A stretch of DNA of 64,000 nucleotides from Bradyrhizobium canariense (GTDB lineage: Bacteria; Pseudomonadota; Alphaproteobacteria; Rhizobiales; Xanthobacteraceae). The stretch spans positions 186,001 to 250,000 of the forward strand of contig NZ_JAFCKJ010000010.1 of assembly GCF_018130465.1 (NCBI RefSeq), written 5' to 3'. The notes beneath the pieces were generated by a model that made no database searches, was not told where the DNA came from, and was given only the letters and a program-made list of their open reading frames with translations. Positions 35,045 through 43,551 of the stretch are shown here, in pieces (position 1 is the stretch's first letter; each line of letters opens with the position of its first letter). Made by a program: the position numbers and the translations under genes.

Positions 35045-36592
35045 ATGCTGTCCGTCACGCGCCGTCTTTTCCTTGCGGGAACCGCGATCAGCCTCGCCGG
35101 CCTGCCCAAGACCGCCCTCGCCGAAGCCCCGAAGCGCGGCGGCGTGCTCCGAATGTCGGTCGACCAGGCAGCATCGGTCATCCATCCGATGCTGGCGCGC
35201 GTGAACCCGGAATATCTCGTCACCGAATTGCTCTACTCCAATCTCACCCGGCTGAAGCCGGACATGACCGTCGAGCCGGACCTCGCGATCTCGTGGGAGC
35301 CGAACGCGACACTGACAGAATGGACCTTCAAGCTGCGCCCGGGCGTGACGTTTCATGACGGTTCGCCACTGACCGCAGACGATGTCGTCGCCACCATCAA
35401 TGCCATCCTCGATCCGAAGACCGCTTCGCCCGGCCGCACCAATGTCGGTCCGATCAAGGAGGTCGCCGCGGTGGATCCGCTGACCGTCAGGTTTACGCTC
35501 ACTGGCGCCTATGCCGACCTGCCGGTGGCACTCACCTATCTCAATGCGCGTATCGTTCCGGCCAAGGTCATCGCCGGCGACCTCGCGAGCCTTTCGACCA
35601 CCGCAAACGGCACCGGCCCATTCAAGCTGGCGTCGTACGAGCCCGACCGCCGGATCGTCGTCGAACGTAACCCCGCTTATTATGATCCGGCACGGCCCTA
35701 CCTCGACCGGATCGAGCTGCTGGTCTATCCGGACCGCACCGCCGAAGCGTCCGCAATGATCTCCGGTGAGATTGATTTGCTGCTCACGACCACTTCTGGC
35801 GACTATGAGCGTCTCGCCAAGGCCGATGGCGTCAAGGCGCTACGCACCCCATCCGGCCAGTTCCTGAATATCAACCTCGGATGTGACCAGAAACCGTTCA
35901 ACGACGTGCGCGTCCGCCAGGCCTTGGCGTTGGCGGTGGATCGCGAGGCAACCGTGGGCTTCGTCGCGGGCGGCTACGGCACGCCAGGCAACGACACGCC
36001 GTTGAGCTCCGCCTACCACTTCTACAAGAATATTCCGCTGAAGAAGCCCGACATCGCCAAGGCGAAGAAGCTGTTGGCCGACGCGGGCTATCCCAATGGC
36101 ATCGATTTGACGCTGGTCGCGTCCGACAGGCCGTCAACCCGCACGCAGCTCGGCGTCGCGGTCCGCGAGATGGCGGCCGCAGCCGGCTTCCGCATCAACG
36201 TGCAGACCATGCCGCATGCCACCTATCTCGACCAGGTCTGGAAGAAAGGCAATTTCTACGTCGGCTTCTACAACATGCAGCCAACCGCCGACGCCGTCTT
36301 CAAGCTGCTCTACACCTCCGACGCCGCCTGGAACGAGACCCACTGGAACAATGCGGACTTCGACGCCGTCGTCAATGCTGCCCGCGTCGAGACCGATGAA
36401 GCAAAGCGCACGGCACTCTACGCCAAGGCTCAGGACATGATGAACGCCGAGGTCCCCTCCGTGATTTCGGCATTCTTCGACCTGCTCGCGGCACAGCGCT
36501 CCTACGTCGAGGGTTACGTGCTGCACCCACGCGGATCGGTATTCCGCCTCGACATGGTCTCGCTCGGCGCTGCCGCGCCGAAGCGCGCCTGA
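35045..36592 (+). CDS. Dipeptide/oligopeptide-type substrate-binding protein (SBP_bac_5)
   Basis: 515 residues with a signal peptide (RLFLAGTAISLAGLPKTALA, cleaved near residue 27) and the DppA/OppA fold: LKPDMTVEPDLAISWEPN, GVTFHDGSPLTADDVVATI and KPFNDVRVRQALALAVDR. AAGGAG precedes the ATG. Binds peptides or related compounds in the periplasm for the permeases downstream. Confidence 0.94.
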   Translation: MLSVTRRLFLAGTAISLAGLPKTALAEAPKRGGVLRMSVDQAASVIHPMLARVNPEYLVTELLYSNLTRLKPDMTVEPDLAISWEPNATLTEWTFKLRPGVTFHDGSPLTADDVVATINAILDPKTASPGRTNVGPIKEVAAVDPLTVRFTLTGAYADLPVALTYLNARIVPAKVIAGDLASLSTTANGTGPFKLASYEPDRRIVVERNPAYYDPARPYLDRIELLVYPDRTAEASAMISGEIDLLLTTTSGDYERLAKADGVKALRTPSGQFLNINLGCDQKPFNDVRVRQALALAVDREATVGFVAGGYGTPGNDTPLSSAYHFYKNIPLKKPDIAKAKKLLADAGYPNGIDLTLVASDRPSTRTQLGVAVREMAAAAGFRINVQTMPHATYLDQVWKKGNFYVGFYNMQPTADAVFKLLYTSDAAWNETHWNNADFDAVVNAARVETDEAKRTALYAKAQDMMNAEVPSVISAFFDLLAAQRSYVEGYVLHPRGSVFRLDMVSLGAAAPKRA

Positions 36593-36607
36593 GGTCGGAG
36601 GCGCTCG

Positions 36608-37555
36608 GTGACACTGGCCTGGTTTGCGCGCCGTTTGATGCTGATGATCTACACCGTCATCGTGGTCTCGATGCTGGTGTTCGCCATCACGCAGATCCTG
36701 CCGGCGGACGCCGCCCAGTCGCTGCTAGGGGAAAACGCGACGCCCGAAATGCTGGCCGCGCTCAGGGCAAAGCTCGGGCTCGGCGATCCGGCCTGGCAGC
36801 AATATGTGCGCTGGGCCCGCCACGTCTTCACCGGCGATTTCGGTATCTCGATGCGCACGAGCCTGCCGGTCGGCCCGGAAATGCTGGCGGCGCTGTCGCG
36901 CTCGCTGCTGCTTGCCGTGTCGGCCATCCTGGTCACGCTGGCTATTGCCGTGCCCCTCGGCGTGGTAGCGGCGCTGCGGCAAGGCAGGCTCACCGACACG
37001 GGTGTCAGCCTCATTGCCTATCTCGGGGTCTCGCTGCCGGAATTCGTCACCGCGACACTGCTTGCCCTTCTGCTGGCAGATACATGGCATTGGCTGCCGG
37101 CGACCGGCTACGTCTCCCCATTGGAGGATTTCGGCGGCGGCATCCGTCACCTGGTGCTGCCGGTGCTCACCGTCTCGATGATCCTCGTCGCACATGTCAT
37201 GCGCATGATGCGCTCCGAGACGCTCGACGTGCTGAAATCGGACTATATCCGCGCCGCGCGCCTGAAGGGCCTGCCGGAACGCACGGTGCTGTTTCGCCAC
37301 GCCCTGCGCAACGCGCTGTTGCCGGTCGTCACCATCATCGCGCTCGACGTCGGCTATTTGCTCGGCGGCATCATCGTGATCGAGGAGATCTTCGCCATTC
37401 CCGGCATCGGGCGCGCGCTGATGGTTGCCATCACCACGCGCGACCTGCCCTCGATCCAGGCGGGTGCGTTGATCATGGCCGCGACCTATGCCGTCACCAA
37501 CACCTTGGCCGACATGGCCTATGCGTTTCTCGACCCGCGGATCCGCTATGACTGA
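36608..37555 (+). CDS. Peptide ABC transporter permease, DppB type
   Basis: 315 residues: N-terminal helix, the periplasmic loop DPAWQQYVRWARHVFTGDFG typical of DppB, and the EAA loop ARLKGLPERTVLFRHALRNA. GTG start with GGAGG at 36597-36601. Overlaps the DppC-type gene by eight bases. Confidence 0.94.
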   Translation: MTLAWFARRLMLMIYTVIVVSMLVFAITQILPADAAQSLLGENATPEMLAALRAKLGLGDPAWQQYVRWARHVFTGDFGISMRTSLPVGPEMLAALSRSLLLAVSAILVTLAIAVPLGVVAALRQGRLTDTGVSLIAYLGVSLPEFVTATLLALLLADTWHWLPATGYVSPLEDFGGGIRHLVLPVLTVSMILVAHVMRMMRSETLDVLKSDYIRAARLKGLPERTVLFRHALRNALLPVVTIIALDVGYLLGGIIVIEEIFAIPGIGRALMVAITTRDLPSIQAGALIMAATYAVTNTLADMAYAFLDPRIRYD

Positions 37556-38378
37556 GCTGTTCATCCGCCTGATGCGGAAGCCGCAGGGTTTCGTCGGACT
37601 CGTGCTGCTGGCATTGATCGCAGCCGCCTGCCTGTTCGGGCCCGCATTGGCGCCCTATGCGCCGGAGAAGATCGATTTTCTCGGCCGGTTTCGCGCACCC
37701 GGCTGGCAGAACTGGCTTGGCGCCGATCAATTCGGCCGCGACATCCTGAGCCGCCTGATGGTCGGCGCGCGTTCGACCGTGCCGCTCGCTTTCATCGCGA
37801 CCTTCGTCGGCAGCGCAGCCGGAGCGATCATCGGCGTTGGCTCGGCCTATCTCGGCGGACGAACCGACGAAGCCATCATGCGCACGATCGACGCAGTGAT
37901 GGCGATCCCGGGCCTGCTGATGGCCCTGTTGCTGGTCTCAACGCTCGGCAACGGCGCCGGCAATGCCGTCATTGCCATCGCGGTGGCCTTTGCGCCGGGC
38001 ATGGCGCGGGTGACCCGCTCGGCCGCGCTCAACATACGCAATCAGGACTACGTCAAGGCCGCCATCGCGCGTGGCGAGGCAGCGCCCTGGATCATCTTCC
38101 GCGAGATGTTGCCGAACGTCATGGCGCCGATCGTGATCGAATCCACCATCCGCGTGTCCTTCGCCGTCATGCTGTTCGCGACGCTGAGCTTTCTCGGCGT
38201 CGGCGCCCAACCGCCCGCATCCGAATGGGGTCTCATGGTGGCGGACGCGCGCCAATACATGCATCAGGCGCCGTGGGGGTTGATCGCGCCCTCGGCCGCG
38301 ATTGCACTCACAGCCATTGCCTTCAACCTGGTCGGCGATGGTCTTCGCGACGCCCTCAATCCGAAGGACGAGCGGTGA
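37548..38378 (+). CDS. Peptide ABC transporter permease, DppC type
   Basis: 276 residues: FLGRFRAPGWQNWLGADQFG followed by RDILSRLMVGARST is the DppC signature; EAA loop ARGEAAPWIIFREMLPNVMA. Starts at ATG 37548 inside the end of dppB-like gene, and ends overlapping the ATPase gene as GTGA. Confidence 0.94.
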   Translation: MTELFIRLMRKPQGFVGLVLLALIAAACLFGPALAPYAPEKIDFLGRFRAPGWQNWLGADQFGRDILSRLMVGARSTVPLAFIATFVGSAAGAIIGVGSAYLGGRTDEAIMRTIDAVMAIPGLLMALLLVSTLGNGAGNAVIAIAVAFAPGMARVTRSAALNIRNQDYVKAAIARGEAAPWIIFREMLPNVMAPIVIESTIRVSFAVMLFATLSFLGVGAQPPASEWGLMVADARQYMHQAPWGLIAPSAAIALTAIAFNLVGDGLRDALNPKDER

Positions 38379-39949
38379 CCTCCGTACTTTCGATCCAGAA
38401 TTATACACTCGACTACATCTCGTCCGTTGGCCCGGTACGTGTGCTGCACGACATTTCGCTGCAGATCGAACCAGGCGAGGTGCTGGGCCTTGTCGGAGAA
38501 TCCGGCTCCGGAAAGAGCTCGCTCGCCTGGGCGCTGATGCGCCATTTGCCGGGCAATGCCCGCGAAGTCGCCGGCTCGTTGCGTCTCGGTGACATCGACC
38601 TGCAACGATTGAGCCCACGCGAGCTCACCAGGATACGCGGACGCCGGCTCGGCATGGTGTTTCAGGATCCGTCGACCTCACTCAACCCGACGCTCACCAT
38701 CGGTCGTCAAATCACGGAAGCCCTGATCCAGCACCGCGGCCTCAAGCCGCGCGACGCTGACGCGCTCGCCATCGATCTGCTTGGCCACGTCGATCTCAAC
38801 AATCCTGCCGCGATCATGCGGCGCTACCCTCACGAGATCTCCGGCGGGGAAAAACAGCGCGTCATCATTGCCACTGCCTTCGGCTGCCGGCCCGACGTCA
38901 TCCTGTTCGACGAGCCGACCACGGCACTCGACGTCATCACAGGCGCGCGCATCCTCGAACTGTTCGCGCGACTGCGCCGGGAGACGGGCGTTGCCGCGCT
39001 CTATATTTCCCACGATCTTGCGCTCGTGACGCGCGTCGCCGACCGGGTCGCGATCCTGGAGCGCGGTCGCTTGGTCGAGCAGGCGCCGGCGGCCGACATC
39101 TTCCGTGCGCCGCGCCATGCCAACACGCGCGCACTTGTGGACGCCGTACCTAGACCGGAACGTCGTCTTGTCCATGACAAGCCGCGCGACCAGGTCCTCC
39201 TCGCGGCCTCCGAGATCGAAGTCCGATATGGCAGCGGCGGGCTGTTCCGCGACGCACCGCCCCCGGCCACAAAAAAAATCGGGCTTGAGGTTCGTGGCGG
39301 CGAGATCCTCGGTCTCGTCGGCGAGTCCGGCTCTGGCAAGTCTTCAATGGCGCGGGCCCTGACCGGGCTTGCGCGCTTCTCAGGCAAGATCACCTTCGAC
39401 GAGCACGAGATCCACGGTATGCGCGACATGGACGCCGCTTACCGCCGCGACGTGCAGATCATTTTCCAGCATCCGGATTCGTCGCTCAATCCGCGTCACA
39501 GGATCGACGAGATCCTGTCGCGTCCTCTCAAGCTCTACGGCGGTCATCTTGCGGATATTCCCCGCCTGCTCGACCAGGTGCGCCTGCCCCAATCCTACGC
39601 CAACCGCTGGCCGCATCAGCTTTCAGGTGGCGAGAAGCAGCGCATCGCCATCGCGCGTGCCTTCGCTGCGCGGCCGAAGCTCGTGATCTGCGACGAAATC
39701 ACCGCCCCGCTGGATGTCTCCGTGCAAGCACAGATCATCGAATTGCTGCTGGCGTTGCGCGCCGCGACCGGAACCGCTTTTCTCTTCATCACCCACGATC
39801 TCAACCTCATCCGTCAAATCGCCCACCGCATCGCCGTGATGCGCCGGGGCGAGATGGTCGACCTGTTGCCGGTCGAGGATTTCGACGCAGACCACGTTCA
39901 TCCCTATACCCGCGAACTGATGGCCGCCTCGCCCATACCGGTCGGGTGA
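38375..39949 (+). CDS. Fused DppD-DppF type ABC transporter ATPase
   Basis: 524 residues holding two complete ABC domains. Domain 1 (about 5-265): GESGSGKSS, ISGGEKQRVIIATAF, VILFDEPTTALDV. Domain 2 (about 275-520): GESGSGKSS, LSGGEKQRIAIARAF, LVICDEITAPLDVSVQ, in which the usual DEP of Walker B reads DEI. Single-chain DppDF fusions are common in Alphaproteobacteria. GTG start overlapping the permease stop. Energises the peptide importer. Confidence 0.93.
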   Translation: MTSVLSIQNYTLDYISSVGPVRVLHDISLQIEPGEVLGLVGESGSGKSSLAWALMRHLPGNAREVAGSLRLGDIDLQRLSPRELTRIRGRRLGMVFQDPSTSLNPTLTIGRQITEALIQHRGLKPRDADALAIDLLGHVDLNNPAAIMRRYPHEISGGEKQRVIIATAFGCRPDVILFDEPTTALDVITGARILELFARLRRETGVAALYISHDLALVTRVADRVAILERGRLVEQAPAADIFRAPRHANTRALVDAVPRPERRLVHDKPRDQVLLAASEIEVRYGSGGLFRDAPPPATKKIGLEVRGGEILGLVGESGSGKSSMARALTGLARFSGKITFDEHEIHGMRDMDAAYRRDVQIIFQHPDSSLNPRHRIDEILSRPLKLYGGHLADIPRLLDQVRLPQSYANRWPHQLSGGEKQRIAIARAFAARPKLVICDEITAPLDVSVQAQIIELLLALRAATGTAFLFITHDLNLIRQIAHRIAVMRRGEMVDLLPVEDFDADHVHPYTRELMAASPIPVG

Positions 39950-39966
39950 CGACAAGGACTCCCCCC

Positions 39967-41181
39967 ATGGATCACGACACGCTTCTCGCCCGGATCGATG
40001 TGCCCGCCGCCCTCGATCTCCTGTCGCGCATGGTGCAGCAAAAGAGCTACTCCAAATCGGACGGCGAGAAGCAGCTCGCAGCCTTCATGGCTGGCCGCAT
40101 GCGCGAGATCGGCCTCGATACCGAGCTCGCCGCCTTCGGCAGTGAGGGGCGCGTCAACGCCGTCGGCCGCTGGAAGGGTGCGGGCGGCGGCAAGAGCCTG
40201 ATGTTCAACGGCCATCTCGACACCAACCCGGTGACCGAGGGCTGGACCGTCGATCCCTGGGCAGGCAAGGTCGACGACACCTTCATCTACGGCATCGGCG
40301 TTTCCAACATGAAGGCCGGCGATGCCGCCTATTTCTGCGCGGTCAAGACGCTGATCGACGCCGGCGTCAAACTCAGGGGCGACGTCGTGCTCACCTACGT
40401 GGTGGGCGAGCTGCAAGGCGGCGTCGGCACCTACTCGTTGGTTGAGCAGGGACTTCGGGCCGACTATTTCATCAACTCCGAGCCGACCGATCTGAAGGCC
40501 ATGACGATGCATGCCGCGGCCTTCATGTTCATCATCGAGTTGACCGGAAATACCCGTCATCTGTCCAAGCGCGAAGAGGCGGTCGATGCCATCACTGCGG
40601 CGTGCGATCTCATTCCGCGCCTCAATGCGATGAAATTCTCGGGCGCGCTCTCGCCGGAACATGAGCGGATCAATCGCGTCCATGTCGGCGTTGTCCACGG
40701 CGCGCTCGGGCGCGAGCTGCATGAATGGCGCACGCCCCAGGTCGCGGATTTCGTGCGGATCAAGGGCTCGGGCCGCTATGCACCGGGCCAGACCGAGGCC
40801 GGCGCGCTGGCCGACATGCGTCGCGAGCTCGACACGCTCGAAGCACGGTTTCCTGGCCTCAAGGCCGAGATCATGTCGGAGGACCGCTCCGGTGTCCCAA
40901 CCATGCCACCATTCGAAGTGGCACGCACGAGCCCGATCGTCGCGGCCATCAACCGCGCTTATCGCGTAGTACGCGGGGAAGAGCAGCCGACGGGCGCCGT
41001 TGCCCCGAGCTGCTTCTACGGCACCGACGCCGGTCATCTGCACCATTTCGGCGGGATGGAAGGCATCGTCTGCGGCCCCGGTGGCCGCTACAACACCATG
41101 CCCGATGAACGCGTCGACATCGTCGACTTCGTCGACATGATCCGCATCTACATGCTGGCCATTCTGGAGATTTGTCGATAG
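39967..41181 (+). CDS. M20-family peptidase homologue with altered metal site
   Basis: 404 residues of the M20/ArgE-DapE fold: FNGHLDTNP and SEPTD are standard, but the bridging-aspartate motif reads IGVSNMKAG (Asn for Asp) and the Glu-Glu motif reads VVGELQGGVG (Leu for the second Glu). The second metal site may be weakened or specialised. ATG 39967 with AAGGA nine bases upstream is preferred to GTG 39946, which overlaps the ATPase stop. Last gene of the peptide operon; a deacylase or dipeptidase role is inferred. Confidence 0.88.
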   Translation: MDHDTLLARIDVPAALDLLSRMVQQKSYSKSDGEKQLAAFMAGRMREIGLDTELAAFGSEGRVNAVGRWKGAGGGKSLMFNGHLDTNPVTEGWTVDPWAGKVDDTFIYGIGVSNMKAGDAAYFCAVKTLIDAGVKLRGDVVLTYVVGELQGGVGTYSLVEQGLRADYFINSEPTDLKAMTMHAAAFMFIIELTGNTRHLSKREEAVDAITAACDLIPRLNAMKFSGALSPEHERINRVHVGVVHGALGRELHEWRTPQVADFVRIKGSGRYAPGQTEAGALADMRRELDTLEARFPGLKAEIMSEDRSGVPTMPPFEVARTSPIVAAINRAYRVVRGEEQPTGAVAPSCFYGTDAGHLHHFGGMEGIVCGPGGRYNTMPDERVDIVDFVDMIRIYMLAILEICR

Positions 41182-41280
41182 CGGTCGCTCGAGTGTCTGA
41201 CGCGCTCGCCGCGGCAAGTGCTTCAGGTCTGAGCACGCGCGACCCAGAGACGTGCACGTCCCGACCTGGGGCGCCTCGAA

Positions 41281-41319
41281 CCCACTTCAGAAGGCCTTCT
41301 CACATTGGCTGCGATGAGA
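41281..41319 (+). repeat. Degenerate intergenic repeat, copy 1
   Basis: 39 bases that match 48977-49015 at 30 positions by direct reading (shared blocks CTCAC and TTGGCTG). Both copies lie in gene-poor stretches on the same strand. Possibly relics of a decayed element or gene. Confidence 0.5.
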
Positions 41320-41337
41320 TGCAGATCCCGTTGGATC

Positions 41338-42393
41338 CTAGCTCCTCAGCGCCGGAATGTTTTCGCGAAAAATGATCTCGCTGCGCGGCGCCTCGATGCC
41401 GTGCATGGCGCTGCGGCCGGCGCGCAGATTGTCGAAGATGCCGACGCAGGTCATCATCGTGTTGAGCTGATTTTGGGTGATGACGGCGTCCATCGTTCCA
41501 TCGAGCAGGAAGCTGCGGGTATCCGAAGTCAGTCCGTGACCAACGAAGACCACGTCGCGTGCTCGGTTCATGTCCTTCAGCGCCCGGGCGACACCGTCGG
41601 CGGCGCCGCCGATGTTGTAGATGCCGGCAAGATCCGGATGTTGGCCGAGCAGCATGCGGGTCTGACGATAGTTGCGGTCGGCATCATCGTGGCCTTCGCG
41701 TAGGCCCACGACCTTGATGGCTGGGAACAACTCTTCGAATACGTGCAGAAAGCCCATTTCGCGCTCTTCATGCGCGCGGTAGCTGAGGCTGCCCGCGATC
41801 ATAGCGACCTTGGCCGGACGCTCGCCCAGAAAGCGCGCGATCAGATAGCCGGCGGTGCGCCCGATGGAGCGATTGTCCAGTCCGATATAGGCCGCGCGGC
41901 GCGCGTTCAGAATATCCGAGATCAGCGTCACCGTCGGCACTCCCCGCTCCGCGAGCCTGTCGACGGCTTCCCTCACGACGGGATGCTCGAGCGCCATGAA
42001 AGCGATGCCGTCGGCCTTGTCACGGGACTGCCAGAGCCGACGTGCCAGGAGCTCTGGATTGAAGCTCTTGATGGTGTCGACCTGACAACGGACATTGAAA
42101 GGGGCGAGCCGGCCGTCGGAATGCGCGATCAACTGCCCAAGCGTCGACAGGAAGCGGTTCGTGCCCGCCGGCAGGAGGAACAGGAGCCGCATCGGCTCCG
42201 GCCGCATCGCCGCCAGGAGATCCTCGGCCGGCATGTAGTCGAGCTCGGACGCGGCGGCGAGCACGCGCTGCTGTGTAATCGCCCGCACACCGGGCCTGCG
42301 ATTGAGCACGCGGTCGACCGTCGCCGTGGACACGCCTGCCCGGCGCGCCACGTCGACGATGCGGCTCAGCGACGGTGCTACCGACTTGTCCAT
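41338..42393 (-). CDS. LacI-family transcriptional regulator
   Basis: 351 residues: helix-turn-helix RIVDVARRAGVSTATVDRVL (11-30) with a ribose-binding-protein-like effector domain (IGLDNRSIGRTAGYLIARFL, VVFVGHGLTSDTRSFLLDG). The Asp in TVDRVLN instead of the common Ser is typical of the branch regulating ribose- or inositol-like genes. Divergent from the TRAP operon, which it probably controls. Confidence 0.94.
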   Translation of the reverse strand: MDKSVAPSLSRIVDVARRAGVSTATVDRVLNRRPGVRAITQQRVLAAASELDYMPAEDLLAAMRPEPMRLLFLLPAGTNRFLSTLGQLIAHSDGRLAPFNVRCQVDTIKSFNPELLARRLWQSRDKADGIAFMALEHPVVREAVDRLAERGVPTVTLISDILNARRAAYIGLDNRSIGRTAGYLIARFLGERPAKVAMIAGSLSYRAHEEREMGFLHVFEELFPAIKVVGLREGHDDADRNYRQTRMLLGQHPDLAGIYNIGGAADGVARALKDMNRARDVVFVGHGLTSDTRSFLLDGTMDAVITQNQLNTMMTCVGIFDNLRAGRSAMHGIEAPRSEIIFRENIPALRS

Positions 42394-42440
42394 CTCAGGG
42401 TTGAGGCCTCGTCTACATCAAAAACCATCATCTTTATCGT

Positions 42441-42469
42441 TTGACACGCTAGCGGGAAGTCGCAATTTT
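42441..42469 (+). promoter_or_regulatory. Candidate promoter of the TRAP operon
   Basis: TTGACA (42441-42446), 17-base spacer, AATTTT (42464-42469). A perfect CGCTAGCG palindrome fills 42447-42454 in the spacer, and ACATCAAA occurs three times nearby (42415, 42491, 42501), so repressor contacts here are plausible. Confidence 0.5.
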
Positions 42470-42529
42470 CGCATCAAGATTGTCGCAGAGACATCAAATA
42501 ACATCAAACTCGTTATTGGAGGAGAAGCC

Positions 42530-43546
42530 ATGTCCCTAACCCGCCGGCGCGCCTTGCAAGCCCTGTCCGCCCTTCCCGCGGCCGGCCTCATCAGCGCTTT
42601 CCCCCGCCCGGCCCATGCGGCGGAGTTCTCGCTGAAATACGGCAACAACCTGCCGCTGACGCATCCGCTCAACATCCGCGCCCAGGAAGCCGCCGACCGC
42701 ATTGCCAGGGAGAGCAACGGCCGGGTCGAGATGGTCATCTTCCCGAACAACCAGCTCGGCGGTGACACCGACATGCTCGCCCAGGTGCGCAGCGGCGCAC
42801 TGACCTTCTTCACGCCCTCCGCTCTCGTGGTCGCGACGCTGGTGCCGCTCGCTGCGATCAATGCCGTGGGCTTTGCCTTTGCCGACTACGACCAGGTCTG
42901 GAAAACAATGGACGGCGCGCTCGGCGCGCATATCCGTGCCGCCATGGCGAAGGTCGGCCTCCATACCTTCGAGAAGATGTGGGACAACGGATTCCGCCAG
43001 ATCACGAGCGGCGCCAAGCCGATCGAGAGCGCCAAGGACATGGACGGACTGAAGATCCGCGTGCCGGTAAGCCCGCTCAGCATCTCCATGTTCAAGGCGC
43101 TCTCGTCATCGCCGACAAGCCTGCAATTCAGCGAAGTCTACTCTTCGCTCCAGACCCGCATTGTCGACGCGCAGGAAAATCCGCTGCCGATCATCCAGGT
43201 AGCGAAGCTCTACGAGGTGCAGAAGTACTGCGCCATCAGCAACCACATCTGGGACGGCTTCTGGTTCATCGCCAACGCGCGCGCCTTCAACGCCCTTCCC
43301 GCCGACCTCAGGACCATCGTCAGCAACGCCATCAACGATTCCGGGTTGAAGCAGCGCGAGGACATCAAAGCGTTCAATGTGACTGTACAGGCCGATCTCC
43401 AGAGCAAGGGCATGAATTTCACCAATCCTTCGCCGGACTCGTTCCGCGCAAAGCTGCGCGACTCCGGCTTCTACGGCGAATGGAAGGGCCGTTTCGGCGA
43501 CGAGGCCTGGGCGCTGCTCGAGGGCACCGTCGGCAAGCTGGCCTGA
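42530..43546 (+). CDS. TRAP transporter periplasmic binding protein (DctP type)
   Basis: 338 residues. Twin-arginine-like RRRALQALSALPAAGLISAF signal, cleaved after AHA near residue 30. DctP family: NLPLTHPLNIRAQEAADRIA, the arginine region GLKIRVP and VYSSLQTRIVDAQENPL. GGAGGAG precedes the ATG. It would bind a carboxylate such as a sugar acid, which fits the kinase and RuBisCO-like protein downstream. Confidence 0.94.
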   Translation: MSLTRRRALQALSALPAAGLISAFPRPAHAAEFSLKYGNNLPLTHPLNIRAQEAADRIARESNGRVEMVIFPNNQLGGDTDMLAQVRSGALTFFTPSALVVATLVPLAAINAVGFAFADYDQVWKTMDGALGAHIRAAMAKVGLHTFEKMWDNGFRQITSGAKPIESAKDMDGLKIRVPVSPLSISMFKALSSSPTSLQFSEVYSSLQTRIVDAQENPLPIIQVAKLYEVQKYCAISNHIWDGFWFIANARAFNALPADLRTIVSNAINDSGLKQREDIKAFNVTVQADLQSKGMNFTNPSPDSFRAKLRDSGFYGEWKGRFGDEAWALLEGTVGKLA

Positions 43547-43551
43547 GCGCA

